The notes beneath the pieces were generated by a model. It was not told the DNA's origin. It did no database searches and saw only the letters and a program-made list of their open reading frames with translations. A stretch of DNA of 64,000 nucleotides from contig CAMEBF010000002.1 in the NCBI GenBank assembly GCA_945912145.1, positions 1 through 64,000 of the forward strand, written 5' to 3'. A program made the translations under genes and the position numbers. This DNA comes from an uncultured Clostridia bacterium (GTDB lineage Bacteria > Bacillota > Clostridia > Oscillospirales > Acutalibacteraceae). Positions 50,417 to 59,697 of the stretch are shown in pieces (within the stretch, counting starts at the first letter, position 1; every line of letters begins with the position of its first letter).

Positions 50417-52418
50417 GCTGCTCTATCCGCGTCTTGCCGCCGTCAACATGGGAAAGCAGAAAAAGCTGTATATCCCATACATCATCAGCGCGGTCTTTAC
50501 CATCGCCATGTACTATATCATGTGCGCCGTCAAGGGAAATGAGGGGCTCGGAGAAATGCGCGGCGCGCTGTTTCTGCCCGAAGCGACAGCCATGGGTCTT
50601 ATCGTCATCGGCGTTTTCGCCTGCATTTTTCTTCTCTACACCAACAGCTTTCTCATCAAGCAGCGCAAGAAAGAATTCGGTCTTTACAATGTGCTCGGTA
50701 TGGAGAAAAAGCACATCGCCGCGATCATGTTTTTTGAAACAATCTACGCGTTTTTCATTAGCCTCGTGGGCGGACTGGCGTTCGGAATGCTGTTCGACAA
50801 GCTCACTTCCCTCCTGCTGTACCGACTGCTGAAATTTGAGATCAAGCTCGGCTTTTATATTTCATTCAGCGGCATTCTCTATACGGCGATCCTGTTCGGC
50901 GGCATCTTCCTGATCAACCTTATCTATAACATCATTAAGGTCTACCGCACGAAACCCGTCGAGCTGCTCCACGGCGGCAACATCGGCGAAAAAGAGCCGA
51001 AAGCCAAAATCATTCCGGCAATTCTCGGCGTGCTTTTCCTCGGAGCGGGCTACACCATCGCCATCGTCACCGAATCGCCGCTCAATGCGATTCCGCTCTT
51101 TATGGTCGCCGTACTGTGCGTCATTTTCGGCACCTACCTGCTCTTCATGACGGGCAGCATCGCCGCGTTGAAAAGTCTCAAAAAGAATAAAAAATATTAC
51201 TACAACAAGAAGCATTTCAACTCCGTTTCCGGCATGCTCTACCGCATGAAGCAGAACGCCGCCGGGCTTGCGAACATCTGCATTCTCTCAACGATGGTGC
51301 TCGTCATGGTTTCCACGACAGTCTCGCTCTACACCGGAACCGAGGACGCGCTGCAGGAACGCTATCCGAAAGATATTGCGGTCGATGTGCATTGTTCGCG
51401 GTTCAATGAGGAAGGGCAGGTGGAATTTCACCCCGAAGAGGGAAACGAAATGGATCTTGCGCTAAGAAAAGAATTGCAGGATAGCGGCATCCGCTTTCAG
51501 GATTACCGCAGATACCAATATATCTGCATTGTCGCGAGCTGGGGCGGCACGCAGTTCCAGCCTGAATATTTTTACGGCGGCTCAACGGAAGTCCTCTATT
51601 TTTTCAGCGCGGATTCTTATAAGACCCTGACCGGCAAAAACGCGGTTCTCCGGGACGGCGAAGTGCTCGTCTACTCCGAAGGCGGCACGCAGATCGGCGA
51701 TAGTCTGTCGGTCATGAACAAAACCTACAAGGTCGCAGGACATACGGATTCCTTTAGCGAAATCCCAACCTTTTACAATGTGGCAAATGGGATTCATGTG
51801 ATCGTCGTGTCCGACATGAAAGAGCTTCAGGAACTCTTCACTTTATACACTTCTGCGCGTGGACAGGCCGATATTTATCACGATGTGATGGATTTTAACC
51901 TGACCGGGACGGCAGAAGAAAAAAGAGCGCAGGGGGAAACACTCAAGCATTTTGTGTATGATGCCATGAGCGACAAGGGCTATTTTTCCTTTGACGCGAG
52001 AGAGGCGCAAAAAGCCGAATACTACGAAATGAACGGCAGCTTTCTGTTCCTCGGCATCGTGCTCGGTCTGCTCTTTCTGATCGTGACGGTCATGATTATC
52101 TACTACAAGCAGATTTCGGAGGGCTATTCCGACCGCGAACGCTTCCTGATTATGCAGAAAGTCGGCATGAGCCGCGCGGAGGTCAAAAGTACGATTCGTT
52201 CGCAGGTGCTGACGGTCTTTTTCCTGCCGCTTGTGACGGCGTGCATTCACCTGGCGTTCTCGTACCCCATCGTCTCCAAGCTTCTCAAAATGTTTGGACT
52301 GATGAACCAGACAATCTTCATTCTCAGCCTCGTGGTGACGGCGGCAGTCTTCGCGGTGATTTATGTATTCGTCTATCTCCTCACAGCGAGAACCTATTAC
52401 AAAATCGTCAGTCGGTAA
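50409..52418 (+). CDS. BceB-like ABC transporter permease
   Basis: A 669-residue FtsX-superfamily permease with about 10 helices and a large outer domain between helices 7 and 8 (about residues 310-530), the feature of BceB that senses antimicrobial peptides. MNKLLYPRLAAVNMGKQKK opens it; KQRKKEFGLYNVLGMEKKHI is the coupling region. ATG 50409 is preferred over the nearby in-frame ATG 50403. No two-component genes adjoin the pair, so a BceRS partner must lie elsewhere. Confidence 0.9.
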   Translation: MNKLLYPRLAAVNMGKQKKLYIPYIISAVFTIAMYYIMCAVKGNEGLGEMRGALFLPEATAMGLIVIGVFACIFLLYTNSFLIKQRKKEFGLYNVLGMEKKHIAAIMFFETIYAFFISLVGGLAFGMLFDKLTSLLLYRLLKFEIKLGFYISFSGILYTAILFGGIFLINLIYNIIKVYRTKPVELLHGGNIGEKEPKAKIIPAILGVLFLGAGYTIAIVTESPLNAIPLFMVAVLCVIFGTYLLFMTGSIAALKSLKKNKKYYYNKKHFNSVSGMLYRMKQNAAGLANICILSTMVLVMVSTTVSLYTGTEDALQERYPKDIAVDVHCSRFNEEGQVEFHPEEGNEMDLALRKELQDSGIRFQDYRRYQYICIVASWGGTQFQPEYFYGGSTEVLYFFSADSYKTLTGKNAVLRDGEVLVYSEGGTQIGDSLSVMNKTYKVAGHTDSFSEIPTFYNVANGIHVIVVSDMKELQELFTLYTSARGQADIYHDVMDFNLTGTAEEKRAQGETLKHFVYDAMSDKGYFSFDAREAQKAEYYEMNGSFLFLGIVLGLLFLIVTVMIIYYKQISEGYSDRERFLIMQKVGMSRAEVKSTIRSQVLTVFFLPLVTACIHLAFSYPIVSKLLKMFGLMNQTIFILSLVVTAAVFAVIYVFVYLLTARTYYKIVSR

Positions 52419-52421
52419 AAC

Positions 52422-52462
52422 AAAAAATCGGGCGGGTCCGTTCCCGTCCGATTGTATTTTTG
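52422..52462. terminator. Bidirectional terminator (bceB / zinc-ribbon operon)
   Basis: ATCGGGCGGG / CCCGTCCGAT stem with A-run on the left and TGTATTTTTG on the right. Confidence 0.75.
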
Positions 52463-52467
52463 TCAAT

Positions 52468-53676
52468 TCATTGCATAACCAGCTTTGCTTCCCCGTCTTC
52501 ATAGGTCAACTTCATGATGATTTCCCACGCTATGCAGACGTCTTCGATAGGAATCATATCGGATTCGGCAATCAGTTCTCCGTCGGCATCGATGATACTC
52601 ACAGAGAAAGCGTCCGCTCTGGCGCAATCCCACGGCATGAGCTCAAAGCCGACCGTGCCGCTGAGCATGTCACCGTCCTCCGCCTGCGTGCCGCCGGAGC
52701 TGATGACTTCGTTATGATTGTACAGACAGACGTCAAACGACGCGGCATTCTTTACCGTTCCGGGGATTGAAAGCGTAATCGTCAGCGGCTCCGAATTGAC
52801 CGTCAGATCACCGACCGGCCATGAGAGAAAGTCATTCTCTTCGCCGTCCGTTTCAACGGTGACCTGCGCCGCCTTTGCGCCCTCATACTCAAAATAAGAG
52901 AGCGTGTAAGCGTCGTCGTCGAGAAGCACGCAGTCCAGCGTCAGCTCCGGCGAACGGAACATGCCGCGCGGTGAAACATCCATCGTAATATCATACGTTC
53001 CGTCATTGCGATAGACAAGCACCTTTGTCAGAACGGTGCTTTCTCCCTCGTAGGCCGTCTCTGTCAGCACATACACACCCTTGCCCTGCGCGTCGCAATT
53101 CCGGAACCATTCCGCCATCTCAAAATTCGAACAGGAAACGCTGCTCTTCGCCACCATCGGCGTACCAAACGCGCTGTAAGCGGCGTTGTCCGTCACGCGG
53201 AACATCGTGATGCTGCAAATCAGCACGACGCACAGTAGTATGGGAATCAGAACGACAAGCACAAGCAGCCAGCTGATGCTCTTATCCTTTTTCGATCTGA
53301 CGGGATTCTGCGCTTTCATCTCCGGAGGCACGGGATTCGCGCAGCCGGGGCAGATGTTCCAATCCGGCTCAAGCGGCATACCGCACCTGGGACAATTATT
53401 TTTCAGCGAAAATCCGCACGACGGACAGACGGCGAACCGTTCGCTGACAGCCGCACCGCATTGCGGACAGCTCTGCGCGGAATGATCGACACGCACCACA
53501 AGATAGATAATCAGTCCGACAAAACCGGGTGCTAAGACCGCTAACAGCGTCCAGATCACGGGATTCATGCGCCGTTTTTTGGAATCGCGATAAACATATA
53601 CGCCGATACAGGCGGGAATCGCGAAACACAGAATCAGAATCAGAATACACAGAATGAGTGATACGGCAACAGTCAT
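52468..53676 (-). CDS. Membrane protein with double zinc ribbon and outer domain
   Basis: A 402-residue protein: two N-terminal helices (to about residue 62, with PLDc_N-like VYVYRDSKKRRMNP), two zinc ribbons (CPQCGAAVSERFAVCPSCG and CPRCGMPLEPDWNICPGC, about 69-117), a third helix (about 135-158) and an outer beta-rich domain of 240 residues. Last gene of the ECF sigma operon; its start overlaps the stop of the preceding gene by one base. Function unknown; a sensor or envelope-stress output is possible. Confidence 0.75.
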   Translation of the reverse strand: MTVAVSLILCILILILCFAIPACIGVYVYRDSKKRRMNPVIWTLLAVLAPGFVGLIIYLVVRVDHSAQSCPQCGAAVSERFAVCPSCGFSLKNNCPRCGMPLEPDWNICPGCANPVPPEMKAQNPVRSKKDKSISWLLVLVVLIPILLCVVLICSITMFRVTDNAAYSAFGTPMVAKSSVSCSNFEMAEWFRNCDAQGKGVYVLTETAYEGESTVLTKVLVYRNDGTYDITMDVSPRGMFRSPELTLDCVLLDDDAYTLSYFEYEGAKAAQVTVETDGEENDFLSWPVGDLTVNSEPLTITLSIPGTVKNAASFDVCLYNHNEVISSGGTQAEDGDMLSGTVGFELMPWDCARADAFSVSIIDADGELIAESDMIPIEDVCIAWEIIMKLTYEDGEAKLVMQ

Positions 53677-53909
53677 CAGCTTCTCCCCTCCGTTGCGTTT
53701 TCATTTTTCAGAAGCTTGCCGCACCGAGGACAAATGACCGAAACGGCGTTCGCCATGTAGCCGCAATGCGGACAGAGCACTCTCTCCTCACGATTCTTTT
53801 TCGGTTTATGCGGCGTACTGCGCAGACGATCCACCGCCGCAAGCAGTACCCAAAGCAGCAGACTCACGGCGGAAAACGCCAACAGCAAAAGATCAAACAT
53901 TTCTTTCAT
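53676..53909 (-). CDS. Small membrane protein with C-terminal zinc ribbon
   Basis: A 77-residue protein from ATG 53909 (RBS GAAGGAG): one membrane helix (DLLLLAFSAVSLLLWVLLAA), a basic stretch, and a zinc ribbon CPHCGYMANAVSVICPRCG near the C-terminus. Overlaps the upstream gene by 17 bases and the downstream one by one. Function unknown. Confidence 0.7.
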   Translation of the reverse strand: MKEMFDLLLLAFSAVSLLLWVLLAAVDRLRSTPHKPKKNREERVLCPHCGYMANAVSVICPRCGKLLKNENATEGRS

Positions 53910-54180
53910 AAACCCGATGTCTCCTTCCATAAAACAACACCGAAATCATGCCGGCAAACATAAGATACGCACACGCACCGACAATGCAGCAGACCGCCGC
54001 GACAAAACAGGCCGGCGCAATCAGAAACGCGAACAACACGCCGCACAGGCTGACAATCACGGACGCGAGATACAGCCAGATGATCTGCCGTTTCAGCTGT
54101 CGGCGTTTCAGCTCCTCTCGCAGAATTTTTTCCGTAACAACAGGCGGTTCCTTTTCGTCAAACCGGTAAACCGTATTCAT
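53893..54180 (-). CDS. Two-helix membrane protein, possible anti-sigma factor
   Basis: A 95-residue protein: cytoplasmic charged N-terminus of about 30 residues (KILREELKRRQLKRQI), two helices (IWLYLASVIVSLCGVLFAF and ACFVAAVCCIVGACAYLMF), short basic end. AAGGAGGAG lies inside the sigma gene, which it overlaps by 23 bases. The position directly behind an ECF sigma gene is that of anti-sigma factors; no zinc anti-sigma motif (HxxxCxxC) is present, so the role is inferred from place only. Confidence 0.6.
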   Translation of the reverse strand: MNTVYRFDEKEPPVVTEKILREELKRRQLKRQIIWLYLASVIVSLCGVLFAFLIAPACFVAAVCCIVGACAYLMFAGMISVLFYGRRHRVYERNV

Positions 54181-54655
54181 GCCGGAGCTCCTCCTTCAAC
54201 ATTTTTTTTGCCCGATTCAATCGGGATTTGACCGTACCGACCGGAATTTTCAGTGCGTCAGCCGTTTGCTGCTCGCCGAGATCGCAGAAGTAAAACAGAA
54301 TGACGGTCGTCCGCAGCTTCGTCGGCAGTGCATCCACAGCCTCTCGGATATCGCTTCTGTCCTCTTCCTGCACAGCCGGAACATTCGCCAGAGCGGTGTC
54401 CTTTTCTTCGGTAGAAGTGAAAGGGTCGGTCACGGGATTCAGCTTTTTGCGGCGCAGCAGGTCTTTATACGTATTGACGCAGATGCGCGTCAGCCACGGC
54501 TCAAAGGGTTTTGACGCGTCATAACTTCCGAGCTTTTTCACGACTTTCAGCCATGTCTCCTGATACAGATCGTCAGCTTCCCAGACGTCGGGGCAAAGCG
54601 CGCGGCAAAGACCGTACAGCCGTTTTCCGTACAGACGGATATACTCGTCGATCAC
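54158..54655 (-). CDS. ECF-type RNA polymerase sigma factor
   Basis: A 165-residue sigma factor from GTG 54655 (MIDEYIRLYGKRLYGLCRAL; AAAGGGG upstream). Region 2: LCPDVWEADDLYQETWLKVV and PFEPWLTRICVNTYKDLLRR; region 4: LPTKLRTTVILFYFCDLG and IPVGTVKSRLNRAKKML. An in-frame ATG at 54697 lies upstream of the expected transcript start and is less likely. It heads a four-gene operon of membrane proteins and seems to drive its own promoter. Confidence 0.9.
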   Translation of the reverse strand: MIDEYIRLYGKRLYGLCRALCPDVWEADDLYQETWLKVVKKLGSYDASKPFEPWLTRICVNTYKDLLRRKKLNPVTDPFTSTEEKDTALANVPAVQEEDRSDIREAVDALPTKLRTTVILFYFCDLGEQQTADALKIPVGTVKSRLNRAKKMLKEELRHEYGLPV

Positions 54656-54680
54656 CCCGTCATCCCCTTTCAAACGGATA

Positions 54681-54705
54681 TACGAACGGCAAAACAAAAA
54701 AGTTC
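54681..54705 (-). promoter_or_regulatory. Probable autoregulated ECF promoter
   Basis: Minus strand GAAC (54702-54705), 17-base spacer, CGTA (54681-54684), like the AAC/CGTA boxes of Bacillus ECF sigma factors. No sigma-A boxes are seen here. Confidence 0.5.
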
Positions 54706-54733
54706 ATATTTTTTCCATTTTTCTTTCGGTTCC

Positions 54734-54762
54734 TTGACCGAATCCATATTTTATGATAAACT
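54734..54762 (+). promoter_or_regulatory. Promoter of rpe
   Basis: TTGACC 54734-54739, 17-base spacer, TAAACT 54757-54762. Confidence 0.7.
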
Positions 54763-54809
54763 GTAAATATAACCTGAATATGAACTTTCGGAACAGGAGA
54801 AAAAGAATT

Positions 54810-55454
54810 ATGCTGATTTCACCGTCTATTCTTGCCAGCGACTTTTCGCGACTTGCCGAAGAAGTCCGTTCCATCGAAGAAGCCGGAGCCGACCTTGTCC
54901 ATATCGATGTGATGGACGGCAGCTTCGTCCCGAATATCACATTGGGCGCGCCGGTTATCAAATGCCTGAAAGGCAAAACGAAGCTGCCCTTTGACGTGCA
55001 CCTGATGATCGACGAGCCGATCCGCTACCTTGACGATTTCGCCGCCGCCGGCGCGGATATCATCACGTTCCATATCGAAGCCGCCACGGATACAGAAGCG
55101 ACGATCGCAAAGATCAAAGAGCTTGGCTGCAAGCCCGCGATCTCCGTCAAGCCGAACACACCTGCGGAAGCGGTTTTTCCGTATCTCGACGACTTATATA
55201 TGGTGCTGGTCATGACCGTCGAACCGGGCTTCGGCGGACAGTCTTTCATGCACGAGACGATGCCCAAGGTCAGAGCCATCCGCGACGAGATCACAAAGAG
55301 AGGGCTTGCCGTACACATTCAGGTGGACGGCGGCATCGACGACAAGACCGTTTACGACGCGAAAGAAAACGGCGCCGATATTTTCGTCGCCGGAAGCTAC
55401 GTTTTCAAAGCGAAAGACCGCGCCGAAGCGATCGCAAAGCTGAAAAACGCGTAA
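54810..55454 (+). CDS. rpe: Ribulose-phosphate 3-epimerase
   Basis: Interconverts ribulose 5-phosphate and xylulose 5-phosphate (pentose phosphate pathway). The 214-residue TIM barrel keeps SPSILASDFSRLAEE, HIDVMDGSFVPNIT with the catalytic Asp, HLMIDEP, MTVEPGFGGQSF and QVDGGIDDKTV. ATG 54810 has AGGAGA upstream; the frame is open further up across the promoter. Single gene. Confidence 0.96.
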   Translation: MLISPSILASDFSRLAEEVRSIEEAGADLVHIDVMDGSFVPNITLGAPVIKCLKGKTKLPFDVHLMIDEPIRYLDDFAAAGADIITFHIEAATDTEATIAKIKELGCKPAISVKPNTPAEAVFPYLDDLYMVLVMTVEPGFGGQSFMHETMPKVRAIRDEITKRGLAVHIQVDGGIDDKTVYDAKENGADIFVAGSYVFKAKDRAEAIAKLKNA

Positions 55455-55479
55455 ACACAGCGGTGCTTTGCACCGCAAT

Positions 55480-55535
55480 GAAAAATGAAAAATGAATAAT
55501 GAATAATTTCGGAAGCCCTGCGGGCTTGGATTTAT
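55480..55535. repeat. Dispersed repeat after rpe
   Basis: AATGAAAAATGAAAAATGAA / TAATGAATAATTTC followed by 26 bases from GGAAGCCCTGCGGGC that are identical (inverted) to part of 12900-13022. Confidence 0.8.
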
Positions 55536-55579
55536 ATGGAAATTTCGGCGGATGTAAACGCCGTTGGTTTATTCTATCA

Positions 55580-55607
55580 AAAAAACCGCCCGAAAAGGCG
55601 GTTTTTC
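55580..55607. terminator. Bidirectional terminator (rpe / DMT transporter)
   Basis: AAAAACCGCC-CGAAAA-GGCGGTTTTT, symmetric, four bases from the DMT stop. Confidence 0.88.
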
Positions 55608-55610
55608 CTT

Positions 55611-56480
55611 TTACAGCACCGCTACGACGATACCCGCTATGACGATGGCGGCACACAGAAGTTTATAGGCGATGCGTTTTTCTTTGAAAATAAATTTGCC
55701 GCCGAGGATGATCACGACACAGCTGATCTGCTTGATCAGCGTCATCAGCGTGACCTTGCATTCCGGGTAGGTGTTGGCGATGAACAACGCCTTATCGCCG
55801 ATCACAAGCGACGCGCTCATCAGGTAGACCCAGTAATTTTTGCAAACGGATTTTATGGCAAATTCCGTCTTTGTGACGATCATATAAAAGACATAAAACA
55901 GCAGCAGGAACAGGCAGTACCAGAACTGGAGCTGCGTCGTGGTGAGATCGCCTTTTCGCATCAGCATTTTATCGAGCGTGCCCGAAAGTGCCGTAAAGCC
56001 GCAGCCGACGAACGCCAGCACAATCGTTTTCGCCGCCACCTTTTCTTTTGCGTCCGTCTGTTTTTTCTTTCTCAATGCGGGATCAGCCTTGAGCAACAGC
56101 AAACCTGTTGACACAAGTACAAGCCCGATGATTCCCGGAACGCTCATGGTTTCCGACAGCAAAACCAATCCGAATACCGTCGAGAACAGTACACGCGACA
56201 GATCAAGCACGCCGTACAGGCTGATGGGCATTTTCTCCATCGCATGGAAATTCGAGAGCCACGCGATAAAGATTACGAACGATTTGAACAGAATCGGCCA
56301 GAGATAACGCCAGTCCGTCATCGAGAATGCGTCTTTTACGCCGGGCAGCACCATGACGAACGACATCACGACATAGAGGAACAGAACCTCCATGACCGTG
56401 TTTTTTCGGAACGCCAGTTTTTTGAAGATTTCCCGTATACCCTTGCACAGGCCGTAAACGAGAACCAGGAGAACCCACAT
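55611..56480 (-). CDS. DMT/EamA-family transporter
   Basis: A 289-residue membrane protein with 10 helices in two EamA halves separated by a basic loop (RKKKQTDAKEKV). The opening MWVLLVLVYGLCKGIREIFKK and SNFHAMEKMPISLYGVLDLS fit the family. The substrate cannot be read. It starts one base after the alpha-mannosidase stop, so import or export linked to mannoside breakdown is a reasonable guess. Confidence 0.85.
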   Translation of the reverse strand: MWVLLVLVYGLCKGIREIFKKLAFRKNTVMEVLFLYVVMSFVMVLPGVKDAFSMTDWRYLWPILFKSFVIFIAWLSNFHAMEKMPISLYGVLDLSRVLFSTVFGLVLLSETMSVPGIIGLVLVSTGLLLLKADPALRKKKQTDAKEKVAAKTIVLAFVGCGFTALSGTLDKMLMRKGDLTTTQLQFWYCLFLLLFYVFYMIVTKTEFAIKSVCKNYWVYLMSASLVIGDKALFIANTYPECKVTLMTLIKQISCVVIILGGKFIFKEKRIAYKLLCAAIVIAGIVVAVL

Positions 56481-56481
56481 T

Positions 56482-59427
56482 TTATTTCACGAACCTTACA
56501 TTGACCAGTTCAAACCCGTGAAGCGTCAGTTTGCCGTCCGTTTTTGCTTCGATGGACTCTTCCATGATATTGACGATTTCGCTCATACGGTAGCCGTCAA
56601 GAGCAATATCGGCGGTCTGCTCGCTGTCCGAACAGTTATAGAAGCGGACGATCAGTCCGTTGCCGTCTTCGGGCAGCTTGACCGTTTCGAGAACCACCGC
56701 TTCGTTGGTCGTATGGTACGGGTCTTCGGCATTGGCTTTTCCGTTCAGCCCACCGGAAAGCAGCAACGGATTGTTGATGAAGTATGCCTTTTGGTAAGTT
56801 TCTTTTCCAAGTTCACCGGCATGCGGCATCAGTGCCCAATGGATCGTATGCGCGCCGAGATCGACCTCTTTTCCGGGACCTCCCTCAGGAGAACGGACAA
56901 GATCGACATCGATGACGCCGTACTTGCAGCGGTAGCCGTATTTGCAGTCATTGATGAAGGAAAGTCCGGCGGCAGGCTCCGAAATATCGACGAATTTCTG
57001 TCCCGAGACCTCAAACTGCGCCAGCTCCTGCGGCGTATTCTCGGTCATTTTCCGTTTGAGATGTCCGAACTGAATGTTGAAAGAAGCTTCGTCCGTCTGC
57101 AAAGAAGTCGGGATCGCCATACGCAGCATATGTCCGACGTCGTTCATGGTCAGCTCCGTATCGCAGTACAGCGTGTTGTCGCCGTCGAGCAAATAATAGA
57201 CCTGCGTCACAGCGGAATTCCCGACGGTAAAGCGGCACTCGGCGTAGGCTTTCGCGTCGTCGGTTTTCGCCCGGAAATAGGTGCAGGTACTCTCCTGCTT
57301 CGTCTGGAGATAATCGGCTTTCGCGCCGGCTAAATCCCAGCAGTCGCCGCTGTCGCGATAAAGCGAAACAACGCCTGCTCTGGCACCGTCGGCAATCAAT
57401 TCCCGGTTCAGCTCCTTATCAAAGAACGAGACGACCGCGCCGCCGCCGAAACGCACACGGACTTTATCGTTTTCAATCGTATCATAGGTGCATTTTGCCT
57501 GAAAATCATGAAGCGGTTCACCGAGAGAAGCCGCGCCGAGAGCCGGAACATGAACGGCGTACCACTCTTCCCCGTGCTGCAGCACGGTGTCGTATGCGAA
57601 CGGATTGAGGTTGACGACGGTGTCCTTCCGATACAGACGGTCGATCAAATCCTGAATGCTGTTCGTCAATTTACGGTAAAGAATCTCATAGCGTTTGACA
57701 CATTCCTCATAAACGCGGTTAATCGAGGAACCGGGAAGAATATCGTGGAACTGATACAAAAGGATTTCTTTCCAGATTTCGTCCAGCTCCGCTTTTTCAA
57801 TCGGCAGCGCAATCCCCTTTTCCTGCGCTCTCGCGGCAAGCAGCTCATAGTTCCGCAACGCAAATTCACATTTACGGTTATAGCGTTTGTTCGCGCTTCT
57901 TGTAGTGTACGTTCCCTGATGCTTCTCGAGATACAGCTCGCCGGAATAGGTCGGATAGGGCGTTTTGCCGTCGTCAAAATCGCGGAAAAAGTCCATCGAA
58001 CGGCACATTTTCACTTTCGGCATGGCGCGCATATTTTTGTAACGTTCGGCGCGTTCGATATGCTCGAAGCCCGGCCCCGCGCCGCCGTCACCGATGCCGA
58101 ACAGGCTCATCGCCTTATCGGAAATCTTGCGTTCGGCGTAGCGTTTCTCGCCGGCTTTGAGATAGTCAGCACGAACAGGGGCATTGTAGGTGTTTTCGGG
58201 CAGCATATGCGCAAGCACCTTTGTGCCGTCGAGCCCCTGCCAGTAGAACGAATGATACGGGAAGTTGTTGAAGGTATTCCAGCTCATCTTCTGCGTCAGG
58301 AAATACGGCACGCCGGCAAGCTTCATGACCTGCGGAATGCAGGCGGAATAGCCGAAGCTGTCCGGCACCCAGAAAATCTGCATATCCATGCCGAACTCGT
58401 CGCGATAGAATTTTTTGCCGTAAAAGAACTGACGCACAAGGCTCTCGCCGCCGATGAGGTTGGAATCCGGCTCGACCCATGTCGCGCCCTGCACGTCCCA
58501 GCGTCCCAGTTTTGCCTGTTCTTTGACTTTCTCATACACAGACGGATAATAATCTTTCACCCAAGTGTAAAGCTGCGCCTGCGACGCGCCGAAAACGTAG
58601 TCGGGATAGCGTTCAAGGTTCATCAGCTGCGTCGAAAACGTTCTGCCGCCCTTGCGGACGCTCTCACGGATCGGCCACAGCCACGCCAGATCGAGATGCG
58701 CGTGACCGACGGCGTAATAGGTGAAATTCTCGTCAGACTGCCGGCTCATCAGCGGCTGCAATTTCAGGCGCATTGCCTTAGATGTCTCTTCTGTGATGCT
58801 CTCTGTTCTAATCTCGTTCAGCGCGCTGTCGATTTCTTTGGCAAACGCTTCATCACCGCCGCAATCGAGCACGCCCAGAAGAGCCTGCACATCGAACGCC
58901 AGTGCGCGGATTTCGGGATTGACCTTCGCCTGTTTCAAGAGTGAGAGCCTCGATTCGTTCCGCATTTTGCCGAACAGATCGTTCGCACCGCAGTCGATCC
59001 AGAAGTCAAAACAATCGCCGCAAAGCATTTCGTCGCGAACGGGAACAACCCGTTTCGTAGACGGTCCCAGATCGCCGCCGTATGCCGCGGTAAAGCAGGT
59101 GATACCCTGCAATTCGTGTCCGTCCCGGTCAAATACCAGTCCCTCACCGCCGCAGTTGATCAGCAGCGTATCGGCGTTTTCGTCTTTTTTGCCGGTAATA
59201 TGGAACCACGCGCAGTCGAACACCTCCTGCGCCCATTTGTCGCCGACGGATAATTCCCGTCTTTGCCCGCAGAAGCGGTCGGCAAAAGAGAGGGGTTCCT
59301 CTGAAATATACGCCGTACAGGACAGATCGGACAGCTCCGTATAGGAGGCGTCGAAAAGCGAGTCGGAAAACCGCTCGAGCGTTTCACGTCCGGGCTCATA
59401 AGGTTCGTGCACAAGATTGAGCGTCAT
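56482..59427 (-). CDS. Alpha-mannosidase, GH38
   Basis: A 981-residue cytoplasmic GH38 enzyme without signal peptide; the length is usual. Metal and catalytic residues show in YAVGHAHLDLAWLWPIRE and WVEPDSNLIGGESLVRQ (the Asp is the nucleophile), with WVPDSFGYSACIPQVM and LLYQFHDILPGSSINRVYEE typical of the family. The end is the beta-sandwich with GFELVNVRFVK. It would trim mannosides taken up by the cell. ATG 59427 (MTLNLVHEPYEPG) follows GAGGTATG; the longer open frame would start inside the promoter. Confidence 0.93.
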   Translation of the reverse strand: MTLNLVHEPYEPGRETLERFSDSLFDASYTELSDLSCTAYISEEPLSFADRFCGQRRELSVGDKWAQEVFDCAWFHITGKKDENADTLLINCGGEGLVFDRDGHELQGITCFTAAYGGDLGPSTKRVVPVRDEMLCGDCFDFWIDCGANDLFGKMRNESRLSLLKQAKVNPEIRALAFDVQALLGVLDCGGDEAFAKEIDSALNEIRTESITEETSKAMRLKLQPLMSRQSDENFTYYAVGHAHLDLAWLWPIRESVRKGGRTFSTQLMNLERYPDYVFGASQAQLYTWVKDYYPSVYEKVKEQAKLGRWDVQGATWVEPDSNLIGGESLVRQFFYGKKFYRDEFGMDMQIFWVPDSFGYSACIPQVMKLAGVPYFLTQKMSWNTFNNFPYHSFYWQGLDGTKVLAHMLPENTYNAPVRADYLKAGEKRYAERKISDKAMSLFGIGDGGAGPGFEHIERAERYKNMRAMPKVKMCRSMDFFRDFDDGKTPYPTYSGELYLEKHQGTYTTRSANKRYNRKCEFALRNYELLAARAQEKGIALPIEKAELDEIWKEILLYQFHDILPGSSINRVYEECVKRYEILYRKLTNSIQDLIDRLYRKDTVVNLNPFAYDTVLQHGEEWYAVHVPALGAASLGEPLHDFQAKCTYDTIENDKVRVRFGGGAVVSFFDKELNRELIADGARAGVVSLYRDSGDCWDLAGAKADYLQTKQESTCTYFRAKTDDAKAYAECRFTVGNSAVTQVYYLLDGDNTLYCDTELTMNDVGHMLRMAIPTSLQTDEASFNIQFGHLKRKMTENTPQELAQFEVSGQKFVDISEPAAGLSFINDCKYGYRCKYGVIDVDLVRSPEGGPGKEVDLGAHTIHWALMPHAGELGKETYQKAYFINNPLLLSGGLNGKANAEDPYHTTNEAVVLETVKLPEDGNGLIVRFYNCSDSEQTADIALDGYRMSEIVNIMEESIEAKTDGKLTLHGFELVNVRFVK

Positions 59428-59458
59428 AAAAACATACCTCATTTCATGGATTGCCTTT

Positions 59459-59486
59459 ATTATAATATAAAAACAGAATCTGTCAA
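59459..59486 (-). promoter_or_regulatory. Promoter of the alpha-mannosidase operon
   Basis: Minus strand TTGACA (59481-59486), 16-base spacer, TATAAT (59459-59464). Confidence 0.8.
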
Positions 59487-59547
59487 TAAAAATCCGCAAC
59501 ATAAAAGAACCAAAATGTGGCAGATGCTCAAATTTTTCTCTTTAGCC

Positions 59548-59576
59548 TTGACAACAGGACAAAAAAAATATATTAT
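59548..59576 (+). promoter_or_regulatory. Promoter of the 59698 secreted-protein gene
   Basis: TTGACA 59548-59553, 17-base spacer, TATTAT 59571-59576; a leader of about 115 nt follows. Confidence 0.78.
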
Positions 59577-59697
59577 TATTATGAGTAGGAATCGTCGGAG
59601 AATGTTCTTTTCATCGGGACGAAAAGAGCGGGCACTTCCGACGGCAATGCCGGAAAAACCGGCGCGGGAAGAAATTATAAAACGGAGGAATTATAAC

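Noticed and set aside
53893-54180. Zinc-binding anti-sigma (ZAS) factor
   Set aside because: No HxxxCxxC motif; only its place behind the sigma gene suggests an anti-sigma role.
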